A stretch of 64,000 nt of DNA. It comes from Methylococcales symbiont of Hymedesmia sp. n. MRB-2018 (GTDB lineage Bacteria; Pseudomonadota; Gammaproteobacteria; Methylococcales; Methylomonadaceae). The notes beneath the pieces were generated by a model that was not told the origin of the DNA, did not search any database, and worked only from the letters and a program-made list of their open reading frames with translations. Shown piece by piece: positions 63,055-64,000 of this stretch (its first letter is position 1; every line of letters begins with the position of its first letter). The DNA lies in the NCBI GenBank assembly GCA_003666385.1, contig QPIN01000060.1, positions 25,685 through 89,684 of the forward strand, read 5' to 3'. A program made the position numbers and the translations under genes.

Positions 63055-64000
63055 CTAAAACCTAAAGTTACCACGCAACTGTATGCTGTCGTCTGTTTTC
63101 TTATGCTCGCCTATTAGATTTAGATTCATTGTAGAATCTATTTTCCAACGTCCGCCTATATTATAGCTTTGTGTTCCATTTGCTATACCTAGTCCAGCGT
63201 AAGGGGTGAGTAAACCGCGACCAAAGAATCCAGGTAGTCCGTAGCCTAGCTCGGTGTTTAACTGTAGCCTTCTACTGTTGCTGTTATCTTCATCGTTTAC
63301 ATTGTTAGCTACGGTGGGTTTTTTCCATACTCCATCGGCAACATTGCCTGGGGTGTCGCCAAATGCTGGTTGTAGGCTTAACCATAAGCCTTGACCACTG
63401 CTGTTGGCTTGGTATTTAACTAAGCCACTGAGTCCCCATTCTTGGTAAGAAGATTCATGTACCAGTAAACCGTGGGCGCGTAGTTCCATTTCTAGTCCTA
63501 TTGGGCTGCTGTAGCGGTAGCTACCTGCTAACTCTATGCCACCGCCAGTCTCACCACTGCCATCGTCATAGCGTATTCCCAATTCTATGGATGGGCTGAT
63601 GCTGGCACCGCTGGCTAGGGTGTGGTTATGGCTGCTTTCTAATGCCATACGGTAACGATGGGCATCTATGGAATTGCTTTTCTCCACCTTAATATTAGAT
63701 AGCGAGACTTCGCCTTTAAGGCGTAGGGTGGTGGTGCCAGGTATATTTAGCCAGTTATCGCTGGATAATAGGTCACCACTACCCCCAAAGGCAAGACTGT
63801 ATAGCTCGGTGTCGCGGCTGCTTTTGGTTTCGGCAGAGTCGGTTGCTTTATCGTTAATTTCTACCTCGCCTTGACCATAGCCTAGTGCGCCCCATACACG
63901 CCCTTGTGATAAATCATAAGCAATATAAGGGTGGATGCTGTATAGAGTATTGGTCAGGGTGCCTTCGCTGTTATATTCGCCACCATCGCGTTTATAGTCA
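63055..64000 (-). CDS. Autotransporter-like outer-membrane beta-barrel protein (C-terminal part)
   Basis: The frame is open from the right window edge (first full codon at 63999) to the stop at 63055, about 315 residues of a larger protein. It shows alternating strands with aromatic belts: NTLYSIHPYIAYDLSQGRVW, GELYSLAFGG-like segments, SIELGIRYDDGSGETGGGIE, and a last strand SIQLRGNFRF ending in phenylalanine, the typical BAM signal. This fits the translocator domain of an autotransporter or a large surface adhesin; the passenger lies outside the window. The GTG inside (63687) is not the start. Confidence 0.8.
   Translation of the reverse strand, partial: DYKRDGGEYNSEGTLTNTLYSIHPYIAYDLSQGRVWGALGYGQGEVEINDKATDSAETKSSRDTELYSLAFGGSGDLLSSDNWLNIPGTTTLRLKGEVSLSNIKVEKSNSIDAHRYRMALESSHNHTLASGASISPSIELGIRYDDGSGETGGGIELAGSYRYSSPIGLEMELRAHGLLVHESSYQEWGLSGLVKYQANSSGQGLWLSLQPAFGDTPGNVADGVWKKPTVANNVNDEDNSNSRRLQLNTELGYGLPGFFGRGLLTPYAGLGIANGTQSYNIGGRWKIDSTMNLNLIGEHKKTDDSIQLRGNFRF

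Noticed and set aside
1..64000. tRNA or rRNA genes
   Set aside because: I looked through the intergenic stretches for cloverleaf arms and rRNA blocks and saw none; 6S RNA is the only structured RNA gene I can support.

Overview
The window is chromosomal DNA from an AT-rich gammaproteobacterium. Class-level placement rests on gene orders typical of that group: nadB/rpoE-rseA-rseB-degP-lepA-lepB-rnc-era-recO-pdxJ, mutL-miaA-hfq-hflX, ygfB-pepP-ubiH-ubiI opposite a TIGR02449-family gene, zapA and 6S RNA, dksA-gluQ, ubiG-gph-yciK and gcvR-bcp. The genus cannot be read from the sequence. A complete cytochrome c maturation set, Acs, an arsenate reductase and a copper nitrite reductase-like fragment fit a respiring, environmental (perhaps methanotroph- or symbiont-like) bacterium. 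Intergenic DNA is crowded with palindromic repeats and gene remnants, so the genome looks loaded with mobile DNA.

Layout. 0-2.2 kb: partial surE, an Smr-domain gene and uppP, with two copies of a 157-bp inverted-repeat element. 2.2-15 kb: the ccmABCDEFGHI operon on the minus strand, split between ccmB and ccmC by a 5.7-kb insertion. 15-19 kb: leuC-leuD-leuA. 19-24 kb: perM, bcp, gcvR, a hot-dog-like unknown, a methyltransferase, and decayed fragments. 24-30 kb: ubiI-ubiH-pepP-ygfB, zapA and 6S RNA. 29.7-30.7 kb: a decayed arsenic locus around an intact arsC. 31-36 kb: DUF3581, dksA, gluQ, acs. 36-40 kb: rpiA, a second peroxiredoxin, selO and a small exported protein. 40-44 kb: ubiG, gph, an SDR gene, sufT, rpe. 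44-49.5 kb: hflX, hfq, miaA, mutL, a DUF2959 gene. 50-51.6 kb: a TauE/SafE-type membrane protein and a sigma-54 activator without a sensor domain. 51.6-61 kb: pdxJ back to rpoE. 61-64 kb: nadB and the barrel end of an autotransporter-like protein.

The most unusual part is the insertion in the ccm operon. It is bounded by 20-bp inverted repeats (19 of 20 matching, 7831-7850 and 13500-13519) and carries a tight four-gene operon on the opposite strand. The genes encode a multi-span MotA/TolQ/ExbB-type channel, two different proteins that each begin with an ExbD/MotB-like stator helix, and a membrane-anchored protein with two formylglycine-generating-enzyme-like (FGE/SUMF1, C-type-lectin fold) domains lacking the catalytic cysteines. 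The reading proposed here is an ion-driven envelope motor with a periplasmic sensor or adaptor. It recalls in logic, but not in recognisable sequence, the GldKLM and Zorya machines. Remnants of an IS1595-type transposase and of a type III restriction subunit lie beside it.

Other points of note: rseB carries a one-base frameshift in a nine-T tract in its signal peptide; several palindromic repeat families recur; and phoH, arsI, acr3 and nirK-like genes survive only as fragments.
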